Source of the DNA: Eledone cirrhosa
Lineage: Eukaryota > Mollusca > Cephalopoda > Octopoda > Eledonidae
Assembly (NCBI GenBank): GCA_964016885.1
Contig: OZ024742.1
Coordinates: forward strand, 1,730,810-1,794,809
Length of the DNA: 64,000 bases
Reading direction: 5' to 3'
This document shows, piece by piece, positions 21,140 to 33,000 of the stretch. The position numbers and the translations under genes are program-made. Below the pieces are notes generated by a model. The model made no database searches, was not told where the DNA came from, and saw only the letters and a list, made by a program, of their open reading frames with translations. Every line of letters starts with the position of its first letter. Position 1 is the first letter of the stretch.

Positions 21140-21600
21140 TATATATATAATTCAAGAAAGAAGAATGACATGGTTTGCTATACAATAAGGGCTTTATTCA
21201 CATTGCTGACAATTGTTTCTTTGATCAGGTAGGTCTAGAGTTCGCTACTCGCTTGATGCTGCGTCAATCGATCCCCAATACTTTGTTTATAACCAGTCGT
21301 TTTCATCAGAGCGTGCGATATCCTGTTATCCCATATATATATATATATAGCTGGTGAGGATGTCATATAGATATTCTATATTTAGGTGTGACTGATCTAA
21401 AGTTTAGCTTTCAGAATTTCAGTGTAAATACTTTAAAATTAAATTTGAGGAAATTCTTTTTAAAATCACATTTGTTTTTTTAGTTTTTCTGTTAATATTT
21501 TTACGTATAAAAATAAATTTAAATTCTTTTTCAACTTTTTCGATATTATGAATATTACTTTGGCTTTTTTTTTCTCTGTTAAATATTTATGTTGGTTTTA
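21140..21600. other. Unassigned dispersed-repeat-like stretch
   Basis: The part up to 21350 has GGGCTTTATTCACATTGCTGAC, GTTTCTTTGATCAGG and TTTTCATCAGAG. These resemble pieces of hammerhead-bearing repeats on the minus strand, but the core is not conserved. The rest is AT-rich with nothing recognised. Confidence 0.4.
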
Positions 21601-21604
21601 TATA

Positions 21605-21800
21605 CACCCAGTACACCCTGTAAAGTTGTAGTGCTGGTGCCACAATAAAATACACCCAGTACACTCTGTAAAGTGGTAGTACTGGCACCATGATTAAATA
21701 CACCCAGTACACTCTGTAAAGTGGTAGTGCTGGTACTTTAAATACACCCAGTACACTCTGTAAAGTGGTAGTGCTGGTACTTTAAATACACCCAGTACAC
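21605..21800. repeat. Minisatellite of 44-49 bp, 4-5 copies
   Basis: The block TACACCCAGTACACTCTGTA recurs with AAAGTGGTAGTGCTGGTAC. The unit resembles the AGCACCCAGCACTCACTGTA part of the SINE-A/LINE 3' region. Confidence 0.85.
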
Positions 21801-21904
21801 TAAGACAGGACATCTCTTTAGAAGATGCTGTGACAGCTTGATACATCAGTCACTATAATGTTTGGACTCTGTTTATAATCCTGAAGTAACAGACACCCAA
21901 GGAG

Positions 21905-22150
21905 ACACACACATACACACCCACATGTGTGCACACAGACAGTCACCCACGTGTGTGCACACACACACACACAGTCATCCACATGTGTGTGCACACACAC
22001 ACAATCATCCACATGTGTGTGCACACACACACACACACACACACTCACCCACATGTGTGCACACACACATTCACCCACATGTGTGCACACACACAGGCAC
22101 ACAGCCACCCACATGTGCACACACACACACAGGCACACACACACACGTGA
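21905..22150. repeat. (CA)n minisatellite with CACCCACATGTGTG units
   Basis: CA repeats are interrupted by the short palindrome CACATGTGTG in irregular units. The frames through it are His/Thr-rich artefacts. Confidence 0.92.
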
Positions 22151-22785
22151 ATTTAATTGGAGATACTTTTGTTAAATATTTTGGACATATGGAAGGCTAT
22201 CATCACATCCCCTACTTCCAGGGCTCTGTTTTACAACCTGTGCCGCTCTCCCTTTTTTATTCAGTTCTTATTAATCCTAAAGGCACCAAGAGCTGTCCCC
22301 TCCCACATAACCACCACCACCACCACCACCACCACCACAAGCCACTAACAGCTACCACCCACCACCAATCTCCAAGACAGTAAAAGTTGTCCCCCCCCCT
22401 CCCCCAATCACAAAGGTACCACTAACAACTTTTACCCCTCACCCTTTCCAAACTTCGAAGACAACACTTCCATTCCTGTCCAGCAGCCTCCATTAGACTT
22501 TAGCCCTCTCCAGCGCCATAAGCACTTTTTCTATCAGTTCTTTGGTGTATTTAAGGTTCTCTAGCCCTTAAATGCTAACCTTCTCCCACATCTAAAATAT
22601 ATCAATGGTCCCACACCAACCTTTCATATTAATGGTCCCATATTTAAGGTTCTCCAGTCTTTAAATGCCCACCTTTATTCCACCTCCTCCTAAAATATAT
22701 AAATGGTATATTGACAGCAGCTAATTTCTAGGAATGTTTTAGCTATTATATTTTATACTTTTTCTTACTTGTGGTCCTCTTTATT
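22151..22785. other. Unassigned stretch with (CCA)n at 22311-22340
   Basis: Apart from a CCA trinucleotide run and poly-C at 22390 there is C/T-rich sequence with two related TTTAAGGTTCTC..AGTCTTTAAATGC blocks. No gene is seen. Confidence 0.5.
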
Positions 22786-23128
22786 GCATGGCTATCATCT
22801 CTCTGGTCAGTTGGGGGTCACTGCATGGCTATCATCTCTCTGGTCAGTTGGGGGTCACTGCATGGCTATCATCTCTCTGGTCAGTTGGGGGTCACTGCAT
22901 GGCTATCATCTCTCTGGTCAGTTGGGGGTCACTGCATGGCTATCATCTCTCTGGTCAGTTGGGGGTCACTGCATGGCTATCATCTCTCTGGTCAGTTGGG
23001 GGTCACTGCATGGCTATCATCTCTCTGGTCAGTTGGGGGTCACTGCATGGCTATCATCTCTCTGGTCAGTTGGGGGTCACTGCATGGCTATCATCTCTCT
23101 GGTCAGTTGGGGGTCACTGCATGGCTAT
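22786..23128. repeat. 37-bp tandem repeat, about 9 copies
   Basis: Units starting GCATGGCTATCATCTCTCTG repeat with essentially no divergence. Because 37 is not a multiple of 3 and the unit lacks plus-strand stops, all three forward frames are open and each rotates through the same residue cycle. No gene is implied. Confidence 0.97.
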
Positions 23129-23184
23129 CCCTACGCTGTCTCTCCATATCAAGCTTCTATGCTATATTGTTTTTCCTCCAGCTA

Positions 23185-23215
23185 ATTTAACACACCACAC
23201 ATACACACACACACT

Positions 23216-23267
<52 letters not shown>

Positions 23268-23345
23268 TCCACACACACACATACATATATACACACATAC
23301 ATATACACACATACACTCCACATTCATATACACACATACACTCCT

Positions 23346-23393
<48 letters not shown>

Positions 23394-23645
23394 ACATACA
23401 TATATACACACATACACTCCACATACATATACACACACATACACTCCACATACATATACACACACATACACTCCACATACATATACACTCCACATACATA
23501 TACACACACTCCACAAACACATACACACTCCACACACACATACACACTCCACACACACATACACTCCACAGACACACACACACACACTCCACAGACACAC
23601 ACACACATAAACATACACACCACACCACATACATATATACCACAC
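23185..23645. repeat. (CA)n/(TACA)n complex microsatellite
   Basis: CA runs are mixed with CATACACTCCA and ATATACACA units over about 460 bp. Confidence 0.95.
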
Positions 23646-24371
23646 GCAGACGTTTTGTATTTCAATGTAAGATGAGGTATTTCCCCCTCTATTTCTCTTT
23701 CACCCCCCTCTCCCGCCATATTTCATCTCTCAACTATAGCTTGCTGTGTTTCGGGTCTCTACTCCTCAACCTTATAACACTTCACATTTTTATTTTTATT
23801 TTGTATATTTTTTCATTAAATTTTTAAGTTAATTTTCTTTATTATTTTGTTTTATCTCTGATTAAAATATTTAGAAATAATAATAATAATAATGTAAATT
23901 AACTGTTAACATCCTGTACCACACGAAACCACATTGGTATGACAAAGTACAGCACTATGACTGCATCACATCCAAAAGTGAAGTCTTTACTACATATTTT
24001 CACAATGATCTGTCCACTAGTAAAGATACTATAAATATTTGAATTAATTCAACTAAATCACATTATGGAAGTTTTGACTCTTATACTATAAATTATCGCA
24101 ATGATCTGTCCATTAGTAAAGATACTATAAACATTGGATTCAGGAGCCGAAACCTGTTTAAAATATTTTCTGCTGAATGGTTACAGGATGTTAAGAGGCC
24201 GTGTAATATGTATAATGTAATGTTTAATATATTTCTTAAAGCTTTATTATGAATTTTTTGTATATTTAATTGTCTTTTTAAATTAAAACCACTTTTCATT
24301 ACATTCTGTGCAGTTAGCTGTGATATTTAAAACTGCTTTCATTTCATATTGTGTATTTAATGTGTGTATAT
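23646..24371. other. Unassigned AT-rich stretch with partial internal duplication
   Basis: AATGATCTGTCCACTAGTAA (24004) recurs diverged at 24101 as CAATGATCTGTCCATTAGTA. Both are followed by AGATACTATAAA. No exon or known repeat is recognised. Confidence 0.5.
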
Positions 24372-26010
24372 GTGAGAAGGTGCATGGTTTAGTGGTTAGG
24401 GTGGTTGGCTTGCCGTTATAAGATCCTGGAATCCATTCCTAGCAGACCATTGCATCCTTGAGCAAGACACTTTATTTCACGTTGCTCCTGTCTACTGTGT
24501 CCTTGAGCAAGACTTTTTATTTCACGTTGTTCCAGTCCACTGTCCTTGAGCAAGACATTCTATTTCACGTTGCTCCAGGCCACTGTGTCCTTGAGCAAGA
24601 CATTCTATTTCACGTTGCTCCAGTCTACTCTGTCCTTGAGCAAGACTTTTTATTTCACATTGCTCCAGTCCACTGTGTCCTTGAGCAAGACATTCTATTT
24701 CACGTTGCTCCAGTCCACTGTGTCCTTGAGCAAGACACTTTATTTCACGTTGCTCCAGTCCACTGTGTCCTTGAGCAAGACACTTTATTTCATGTTGCTC
24801 CAGTCCACTGTGTCCTTGAGCAAGACACTTTATTTCACATTACTCCAGTCCACTGTGTCCTTGAGCAAGACACTTTATTTCATGTTGCTCCAGTCCACTG
24901 TGTCCTTGAGCAAGACACTTTATTTCATGTTGCTCCAGTCCACTGTGTCCTTGAGCAAGACACTTTATTTCACGTTGCTCCAGTCCACTGTGTCCTTGAG
25001 CAAGACACTTTATTTCATGTTGCTCCAGTCCACTGTGTCCTTGAGCAAGACACTTTATTTCACATTACTCCAGTCCACTGTGTCCTTGAGCAAGACACTT
25101 TATTTCATGTTGCTCCAGTCCACTGTGTCCTTGAGCAAGACATTCTATTTCACGTTGCTCCAGTCTACTCTGTCCTTGAGCAAGACTTTTTATTTCACGT
25201 TGTTCCAGTCCTCTGTGTCCTTGAGCAAGACATTCTATTTCACGTTGCTCCAGTCCACTGTGTCCTTGAGCAAGACACTTTATTTCATGTTGCTCCAGTC
25301 CACTGTGTCCTTGAGCAAGACACTTTATTTCACGTTGCTCCAGTCCACTGTGTCCTTGAGCAAGACACTTTATTTCACGTTGCTCCAGTCCACTGTGTCC
25401 TTGAGCAAGACACTTTATTTCACGTTGCTCCAGTCCACTGTATCCTTGAGCAAGACACTTTATTTCACATTGCTCCAGTCCACTGTGTCCTTGAGCAAGA
25501 CACTTTATTTCATGTTGCTCCAGTCCACTGTGTCCTTGAGCAAGACACTTTATTTCACATTGCTCCAGTCCACTGTATCCTTGAGCAAGACACTTTATTT
25601 CACATTGCTCCAGTCCACTGTGTCCTTGAGCAAGACACTTTATTTCATGTTGCTCCAGTCCACTGTGTCCTTGAGCAAGACACTTTATTTCATATTGCTC
25701 CAGTCCACTGTGTCCTTGAGCAAGACACTTCCTTTCATATTGCTAAAGTCTACTGTGTCCTTAAGCAAGACACTTTATTCCACGTTGCTCCAGTCCACTG
25801 TGTCCTTGAGCAAGACACTTTATTTCACATTGCTCCAGTCCACTGTGTCCTTGAGCAAGACACTTTATTTCACATTGCTCCAGTCCACTGTGTCCTTGAG
25901 CAAGACACTTTATTTCACATTGCTCCAGTCCACTGTTTCCTTGAGCAAGACACTTTATTTCACATTGCTCCAGTTTACTCAGCTGGAAATAATGAGTTGT
26001 ACCTGTAATT
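24372..26010 (+). repeat. SINE-A whose middle is amplified to a satellite
   Basis: A SINE-A head (GGTGCATGGTTTAGTGGTTA) leads into the family block CCTTGAGCAAGACACTTTAT. The block and its flank are then repeated about 34 times, and the last unit continues into the normal downstream SINE sequence AGTTTACTCAGCTG. The array therefore arose inside one SINE copy. Confidence 0.92.
24452..25985. repeat. 45-bp satellite array, about 34 copies
   Basis: Each unit carries GTGTCCTTGAGCAAGACACT, TTATTTCACGTTGCTCCAG and TCCACT. The period is 45 bp (24721 to 24766), so two forward frames stay open for about 500 codons as 15-residue repeats (EQDTLFHVAPVHCVL). Variants such as TTCACG, TTCATG and TTCACA occur in blocks. 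The reading frames are by-products. Confidence 0.97.
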
Positions 26011-26159
26011 GAAAGGTCAGCTTTGTCACCTAGAATTGGTGTCACCGAGAACTATGTTTAGAATATACATGGTTTTGGAATGCTCAGCTACTTGCACATT
26101 AATGGTCAGGTTATTCCATTAATCAGACAACTGGAAGTCTTGCTGCTACTGACTGAGGT

Positions 26160-26405
26160 CCAACTGTGTCAGTGTGTGAGTGCGACGTGTGAGTGTGACG
26201 TGTGTGACTTGTGGTAGTGTGTGGGACATGTGTGTGTGGCAGTGTGTGGGACATGTGAGTGTGACGTGTGTGTGACATATCTGTGTGTCTTGTGGTAGTG
26301 TGTGTGTGTGATATGTGTGAGTGTGACATTTGTGACGTGTGTGTGTGCGCGCGCAGTATATGTGTGTGTGTGATGTATGTGTGAGTGTGCAGTATGTGTG
26401 TGTGA
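26160..26405. repeat. (TG)n-rich minisatellite
   Basis: Units like GTGTGGGACATGTG and GTGTGACGTGTG are mixed with TG runs. Confidence 0.85.
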
Positions 26406-26469
26406 ACTTTAATTTTGTGTTTCATTTATTTAAAACTGTCTTATTTTTTACCTGCTAATGTAAAAAAAG

Positions 26470-27958
26470 CCCCTTAAGGGCTAACCTCCTATACCACCCT
26501 TTCTTCCAGTTAAGGGCTAACCTCCTATACCACCCTTTCTTCCAGTTAAGGGCCAACCTCCTATACCACCCTTCCAGTTGAGGGCTAACCTCCTATACCA
26601 CCCTTCCAGTTGAGGGCTAACCTCCTATACCACCCTTTCTTTCAGTTAAGGGCTAACCTCCTATACCACCCTTTCTTCCAGTTGAGGGCTAACCTCCTAT
26701 ACCACCCTTTCTTCCAGTTGAGGGCTAACCTCCTATACCACCCTTTCTTCCAGTTAAGGGCTAACCTCCTATACCACCCTTTCTTCCAGTTGAGGGCTAA
26801 CCTCCTATACCACCCTTTCTTCCAGTTAAGGGCTAACCTCCTATACCACCCTTTCTTCCAGTTAAGGGCTAACCTCCTATACCACCCTTTCTTCCAGTTA
26901 AGGGCTAACCTCCTATACCACCCTTTCTTCCAGTTAAGGGCTAACCTCCTATACCACCCTTCCAGTTAAGGGCTAACCTCCTATACCACCCTTCCAGTTA
27001 AGGGCTAATCTTCTATACCACCCTTTCTTCCAGTTAAGGGCTAACCTCCTATACCACCCTTCCAGTTAAGGGCTAACCTCCTATACCACCCTTTCTTCCA
27101 GTTAAGGGCTAATCTCCTATACCACCCTTTCTTCCAGTTAAGGGCTAATCTCCTATACCACCCTTTCTTCCAGTTAAGGGCTAATCTCCTATACCACCCT
27201 TTCTTCCAGTTAAGGGCTAATCTCCTATACCACCCTTTCTTCCAGTTAAGGGCTAATCTCCTATACCACCCTTTCTTCCAGTTAAGGGCTAATCTCCTAT
27301 ACCACCCTTTCTTCCAGTTAAGGGCTAACCTCCTATACCACCCTTCCAGTTAAGGGCTAACCTCCTATACCACCCTTTCTTCCAGTTAAGGGCTAATCTC
27401 CTATACCACCCTTTCTTCCAGTTAAGGGCTAATCTCCTATACCACCCTTTCTTCCAGTTAAGGGCTAATCTCCTATACCACCCTTTCTTCCAGTTAAGGG
27501 CTAATCTCCTATACCACCCTTTCTTCCAGTTAAGGGCTAATCTCCTATACCACCCTTTCTTCCAGTTAAGGGCTAATCTCCTATACCACCCTTTCTTCCA
27601 GTTAAGGGCTAATCTCCTATACCACCCTTTCTTCCAGTTAAGGGCTAACCTCCTATACCACCCTTCCAGTTAAGGGCTAACCTCCTATACCACCCTTTCT
27701 TCCAGTTAAGGGCTAATCTCCTATACCACCCTTTCTTCCAGTTAAGGGCTAATCTCCTATACCACCCTTTCTTCCAGTTAAGGGCTAATCTCCTATACCA
27801 CCCTTTCTTCCAGTTAAGGGCTAATCTCCTATACCACCCTTTCTTCCAGTTAAGGGCTAATCTCCTATACCACCCTTTCTTCCAGTTAAGGGCTAACCTC
27901 CTATACCACCCTTTCTTCCAGTTAAGGGCTAATCTCCTATACCACCCTTTCTTCCAGT
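26470..27958. repeat. 36-bp satellite array with 31-bp variant, about 42 copies
   Basis: The unit TTAAGGGCTAACCTCCTATA then CCACCCTTTCTTCCAG is 36 bp. A variant lacking TTTCT is 31 bp and recurs at scattered positions (for example near 26960, 27060, 27340 and 27660). A CTAACC-to-CTAATC change dominates the 3' half. The repeated 31-bp variants point to block duplication. Confidence 0.97.
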
Positions 27959-28125
27959 AAATTGGTAGAGTTGTTACAATGTTTGATAGAATGTTTGTTA
28001 GAATACTTTGCAGTATTTGTTTTAGCTTTCTGAGTTTAAATCTTGCTGAGATCAACTTTGTCTTTCATCTTTTTGAGGTTGATAAAAATAAATGGTACCA
28101 GCTGAATACTGGGTCAATTCTTCCT
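27955..28125 (+). repeat. SINE-B copy, diverged
   Basis: ATTGGTAGAGTTG, TGAGTTTAAATCTTGCTGAG, CTTTGTCTTTCATC and GTACCAGCTGAATACTGGGT follow the SINE-B order with many substitutions. It abuts the 36-bp array. Confidence 0.7.
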
Positions 28126-28232
28126 CTATATCTCTTTCTTTGTTCTTCTCTCTCTTCAGAAGAAATCAGTTGTGTTCTCACCTGATTAATACTGAAAACT
28201 AAAATATTCAGCTGGTACTCTTAGTATTAGTA

Positions 28233-28998
28233 TGTCAGTACTATGTCTTAGTTCCTATTTTAGGGAGCTATGTCTGTACTATGTCTTAGTTCCTATTTTA
28301 GGGAGCTATGTCTGTACTATGTCTTAGTTCCTATTTTAGGGAGCTATGTCTGTACTATGTCTTAGTTCCTATTTTAGGGAGCTTTGTCTGTACTATGTCT
28401 TAGTTCCTATTTTAGGAAGCTTTGTCTGTACTATGTCTTAGTTCCTATTTTAGGGAGCTTTGTCTGTACTATGTCTTAGTTCCTATTTTAGGAGCTATGT
28501 CTGTACTATGTCTTAGTTCCTATTTTAGGAGCTATGTCTGTACTATGTCTTAGTTCCTATTTTAGGGAGCTTTGTCTGTACTATGTCTTAGTTCCTATTT
28601 TAGGGAGCTTTGTCTGTACTATGTCTTAGTTCCTATTTTAGGGAGCTTTGTCTGTACTATGTCTTAGTTCCTATTTTAGGAGCTATGTCTGTACTATGTC
28701 TTAGTTCCTATTTTAGGAGCTATGTCTGTACTATGTCTTAGTTCCTATTTTAGGGAGCTTTGTCTGTACTATGTCTTAGTTCCTATTTTAGGGAGCTTTG
28801 TCTGTACTATGTCTTAGTTCCTATTTTAGGGAGCTTTGTCTGTACTATGTCTTAGTTCCTATTTTAGGAGCTATGTCTGTACTATGTCTTAGTTCCTATT
28901 TTAGGAGCTATGTCTGTACTATGTCTTAGTTCCTATTTTAGGAGCTATGTCTGTACTATGTCTTAGTTCCTATTTTAGGGAGCTATGTCTGTACTATG
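28233..28998. repeat. 38/37-bp satellite array, about 20 copies
   Basis: Units run ATGTCTGTACTATGTCTTAG then TTCCTATTTTAGGGAGCT at 38 bp (28268 to 28306). Some copies have one G fewer and ATGT or TTGT at the start. Confidence 0.97.
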
Positions 28999-29098
28999 CC
29001 TTCATTCCTATTTTATGAGACTATATGGTAACAATCAAACACAGACACTTTCTCTTTAATTAATTACAACAATCCTGTTGATTGCTAATAAAACACAC

Positions 29099-29156
<58 letters not shown>

Positions 29157-29983
29157 ACACACGCTGTGACCATGTATATTTTTCATGTGATGGGAGCTAA
29201 TAAAACAAACACACTCACACAAACACTGTGACTATCTAGTAATCTAGTATATATATATATATATTCATTTTTCCAGTCCTGCTCTGTTCAGTGTATCACC
29301 CAATATTTTAAAACAGTAGTGTGATTTGAGGGAGATTTTGCTGCTATTTCTAGCAGGTCCAACTAGGCAGAACTTCATTGTATTATTTTTTTCTCTTTAG
29401 CTCACAGATTTATCATGAAAAGAAAAAATATATATTTGTAACCCCCACCGACTCCTCATCCTTCCTAAAATAATCAATATTTCCTTAAATACTAAACTTC
29501 AATTACCAATCATGTATTTCCTAGTGTCGACACAAGCAACAAATATTTCTGTCTCTCTCGACACCTACTTGATGTTACTCTACTTTTGATGTTGTTTGTG
29601 TAAAAATACACATATGCACACACACATACTTATGTATACATATATATACTCACACATATACAGTATATATATATATTATATTTTGAGAAGGTAATTTTGC
29701 AAATTGAAAACGTGCATTAATACAGGTCGCAAAAGACAGAATATCTTGTCAAACATATACCCAACTATATATATATATATATATTCATTCAAAATCACTG
29801 ATGTGCAATCTTTCATGTATACATTGTAGTTTTTTTTTAATATGATTCTTTGGTAAAAAAAAAAAAGAAAAAGAAATTGTCCAAACATATCAGATGTTTG
29901 AAATATTAAAATGTTTCCATTTTTTTACTTTTAAGAAACTTTGTAATATTTCTCATATAATGATTTTTAAACCTCTTCCACAG
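28999..29983. other. Intronic or intergenic AT-rich stretch with (CA)n
   Basis: A (CA)n run lies at about 29096-29163 and short TA runs near 29247, 29640 and 29766. The sequence just before 29984 supplies the pyrimidine-rich acceptor of the first MYO9 exon in view. No other coding segment was recognised. Confidence 0.55.
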
Positions 29984-30079
29984 GTAATCGGAAAGGAGGT
30001 AGAAAAGATGCCCCCTACGATGATAGTGATGATTCTATCCCAGATGATCCACAAGCAAAAATTCAAAGATCGGTTGAAC
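29984..30079 (+). CDS. MYO9: MYO9 exon a: linker
   Basis: CTTCCACAG precedes and GTAAGT follows. The exon is 96 nt, entering with 2 nt of a split codon and leaving 1 nt. It encodes a Lys/Arg patch followed by an acidic run (DDSDDSIPDDP). Confidence 0.82.
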
Positions 30080-33000
30080 GTAAGTAGTAATTTCTTGTTT
30101 TGGTAATGAAGGTACCTCGCTTTGAGGTTAGAGTGCTAGGATCACAGTCTTAAGGTTGTGAGTTTGATCCTGGGTCTTGTGGAACAGCCTATTCTTGAGC
30201 AAGTTATTTTATTTTACATTGCTCCACTCAGTTGAGAAGAATGTATAGTGATGACACTGGTGCCAAGCTACCTCAGTCTTTACCTCTCCTTTGGATAATA
30301 TTGATGTTGTGAAGAGGGACATTGGGCTTGCATGGGCAACTGCTGGTCTTTCACAAAACATTTTACCCAGGTTCGTGTCTTGGAGAGGCAGTTAGTGAAG
30401 GAAATGTAACCCAAGACAAGTGATGACCAAACTAGACCCTCCCGATCTACATCGGAATTCTACATTCTATATGTGTGTGTGTGTGTGTTGGATTTCTGTA
30501 GTTTCCATCTCCCCAATTTCCTTCACAAATCATTAGTCACCTCGAAGCTATGGGGGTAGACACTGGTACAAGGTGTCATGCAGTGAAGTCACCTAGAAGC
30601 TATGGGGGTAGACACTGGTACAAGGTGTCGTGTAGTGAGGTCACCTCGAAGCTATGGGGGTAGACACTGGTACAAGGTGTCGTGTAGTGAGGTCACCTCG
30701 TAGCTATGGGGGTAGACACCGGTACAAGGTGTTGTGCAGTGAGGTCACCTCGTAGCTATGGGGGTAGACACTGGTACAAGGTGTCGTGTAGTGAGGTCAC
30801 CTCGTAGCTATGGGGGTAGACACTAGTACAAGGTGTTGTGCAGTGAGGTCACCTTGAAGCTATGGGGGTAGACACTGGTACAAGGTGTCGTGTAGTGAGG
30901 TCACCTCGTAGCTATGGGGGTAGACACTGGTACAAGGTGTCGTGTAGTGAGGTCACCTCGTAGCTATGGGGGTAGACACTAGTACAAGGTGTTGTGCAGT
31001 GAGGTCACCTCGTAGCTATGGGGGTAGACACTGGTACAAGGTGTGTAGTGAGGTCACCTCGTAGCTATGGGGGTAGACACTGGTACAAGGTGTCGTGTAG
31101 TGAGGTCACCTCGTAGCTATGGGGGTAGACACTAGTACAAGGTGTCGTGTAGGGAGGTCACCTCGTAGCTATGGGGGTAGACACTAGTACAAGGTGTCGT
31201 GTAGTGAGGTCACCTCGTAGCTATGGGGGTAGACACTGGTACAAGGTGTCGTGTAGTGAGGTCACCTCGTAGCTATGGGGGTAGACACTGGTACAAGGTG
31301 TCGTGTAGTGAGGTCACCTTGAAGCTATGGGGGTAGACACTGGTACAAGGTGTCGTGTAGTGAGGTCACCTCGTAGCTATGGGGGTAGACACTGGTGTAA
31401 GGTGTTGTGCAGTGAGGTCACCTCGTAGCTATGGGGGTAGACACTGGTGTAAGGTGTTGTGCAGTGAGGTCACCTCGTAGCTATGGGGGTAGACACTGGT
31501 ACAAGGTGTCGTGTAGTGAGGTCACCTCGTAGCTATGGGGGTAGACACTAGTACAAGGTGTCGTGTAGTGAGGTCACCTCATAGCTATGGGGGTAGACAC
31601 TGGTACAAGGTGTTGTGCAGTGAGGTCACCTCGTAGCTATGGGGGTAGACACTGGTGTAAGGTGTCGTGTAGTGAGGTCACCTCGTAGCTATGGGGGTAG
31701 ACACTGGTGTAAGGTGTTGTGCAGTGAGGTCACCTCGTAGCTATGGGGGTAGACACTAGTACAAGGTGTTGTGCAGTGAGGTCACCTTGAAGCTATGGGG
31801 GTAGACACTGGTACAAGGTGTCGTGTAGTGAGGTCACCTCGTAGCTATGGGGGTAGACACTGGTACAAGGTGTTGTGCAGTGAGGTCACCTCGTAGCTAT
31901 GGGGGTAGACACTGGTACAAGGTGTCGTGTAGTGAGGTCACCTCGTAGCTATGGGGGTAGACACTGGTACAAGGTGTCGTGTAGTGAGGTCACCTCGTAG
32001 CTATGGGGTAGACACTGGTACAAGGTGTCGTGTAGTGAGGTCACCTCGTAGCTATGGGGGTAGACACTGGTACAAGGTGTCGTGTAGTGAGGTCACCTCG
32101 TAGCTATGGGGGTAGACACTGGTACAAGGTGTCGTGTAGTGAGGTCACCTCGTAGCTATGGGGGTAGACACTGGTACAAGGTGTTGTGCAGTGAAATTCA
32201 ACCTGAACTCATGTGATTACAAAACAAACTCCTTAACCACACAGCCATGTCTGCACCTATAATAAATCTAACCTCTTTGAGGAATATGTTTTGTTGTTGT
32301 GGTTGTTGTGGTGGTGGTTGTTGTTGGGGTCGTTGTTGTTGTTGATGTCAATGTCTTTAAACTTGTATCTGTTTCTCTTCCAGTTGCTATGGCATCAAAC
32401 ATGGATGTTCCGTCTCATTTTGGTCATCAGGATGAAATCCCCCAAACCAGCAGCTATGGTATCCCAGTTCCGTGTGGTCCAGTCCTTATGGATGGTCGTA
32501 GAGCAAGTGCTAACCGAAAGAAACCTCACCGTCGTGGCATGCGGAACAAGTCAGATGTAAAGATGCCGCCAACTAACTGGAGTGTGGCTGGTACCTCCCA
32601 GTGGCAGTACCCAGAGGAACTGATGGTCTCAGATATTAGAGAACTTCAGTTACTTGATGAATTTATTTACAAAAAGGTATTCTTTTATTTCTTTACTGCT
32701 TTCAGGCATTGAACTGTGGCGATGCTGGAGCATCACCTTCATGTTGTTTTATTGATTATATTGAACCTCTCTCTATATATTTGTGCCTGCTATTTTGTTG
32801 TTTACCCTTGCTGAGCACATAAGCTGAAATCACATGGTGCCGCGGTTGGGATTTTACATATCTCTCTCTACCTACTCTGTATCTCTCCATACATTGAGTA
32901 CTCCCATGGTTAGTGGTCTCCCCAGTCTCAGCACCACAGACTCTCTCTATATATAAATAGATATATCTTAATTTAAATATGTGTTCTTTCTTTGAGCAAG

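Noticed and set aside
21170..21345. Hammerhead on the minus strand
   Set aside because: CTGATGA and GAAAC-AATT-GTC are present, but about 80 nt between them show no stem II next to the core.
22769..23675. 295-codon open frame and two shorter ones in other frames
   Set aside because: Tandem 37-bp units joined to a (CA)n tract. All three forward frames are open for the same structural reason.
24458..26008. Two overlapping open frames of about 500 codons with 15-residue repeats
   Set aside because: The 45-bp SINE-derived satellite has no stops in two frames. There is no start context, splice site or non-repeat domain.
26610..28055. Repeat-protein-like frames on both strands
   Set aside because: Products of the 36-bp satellite. 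Unit-length variants break the frames.
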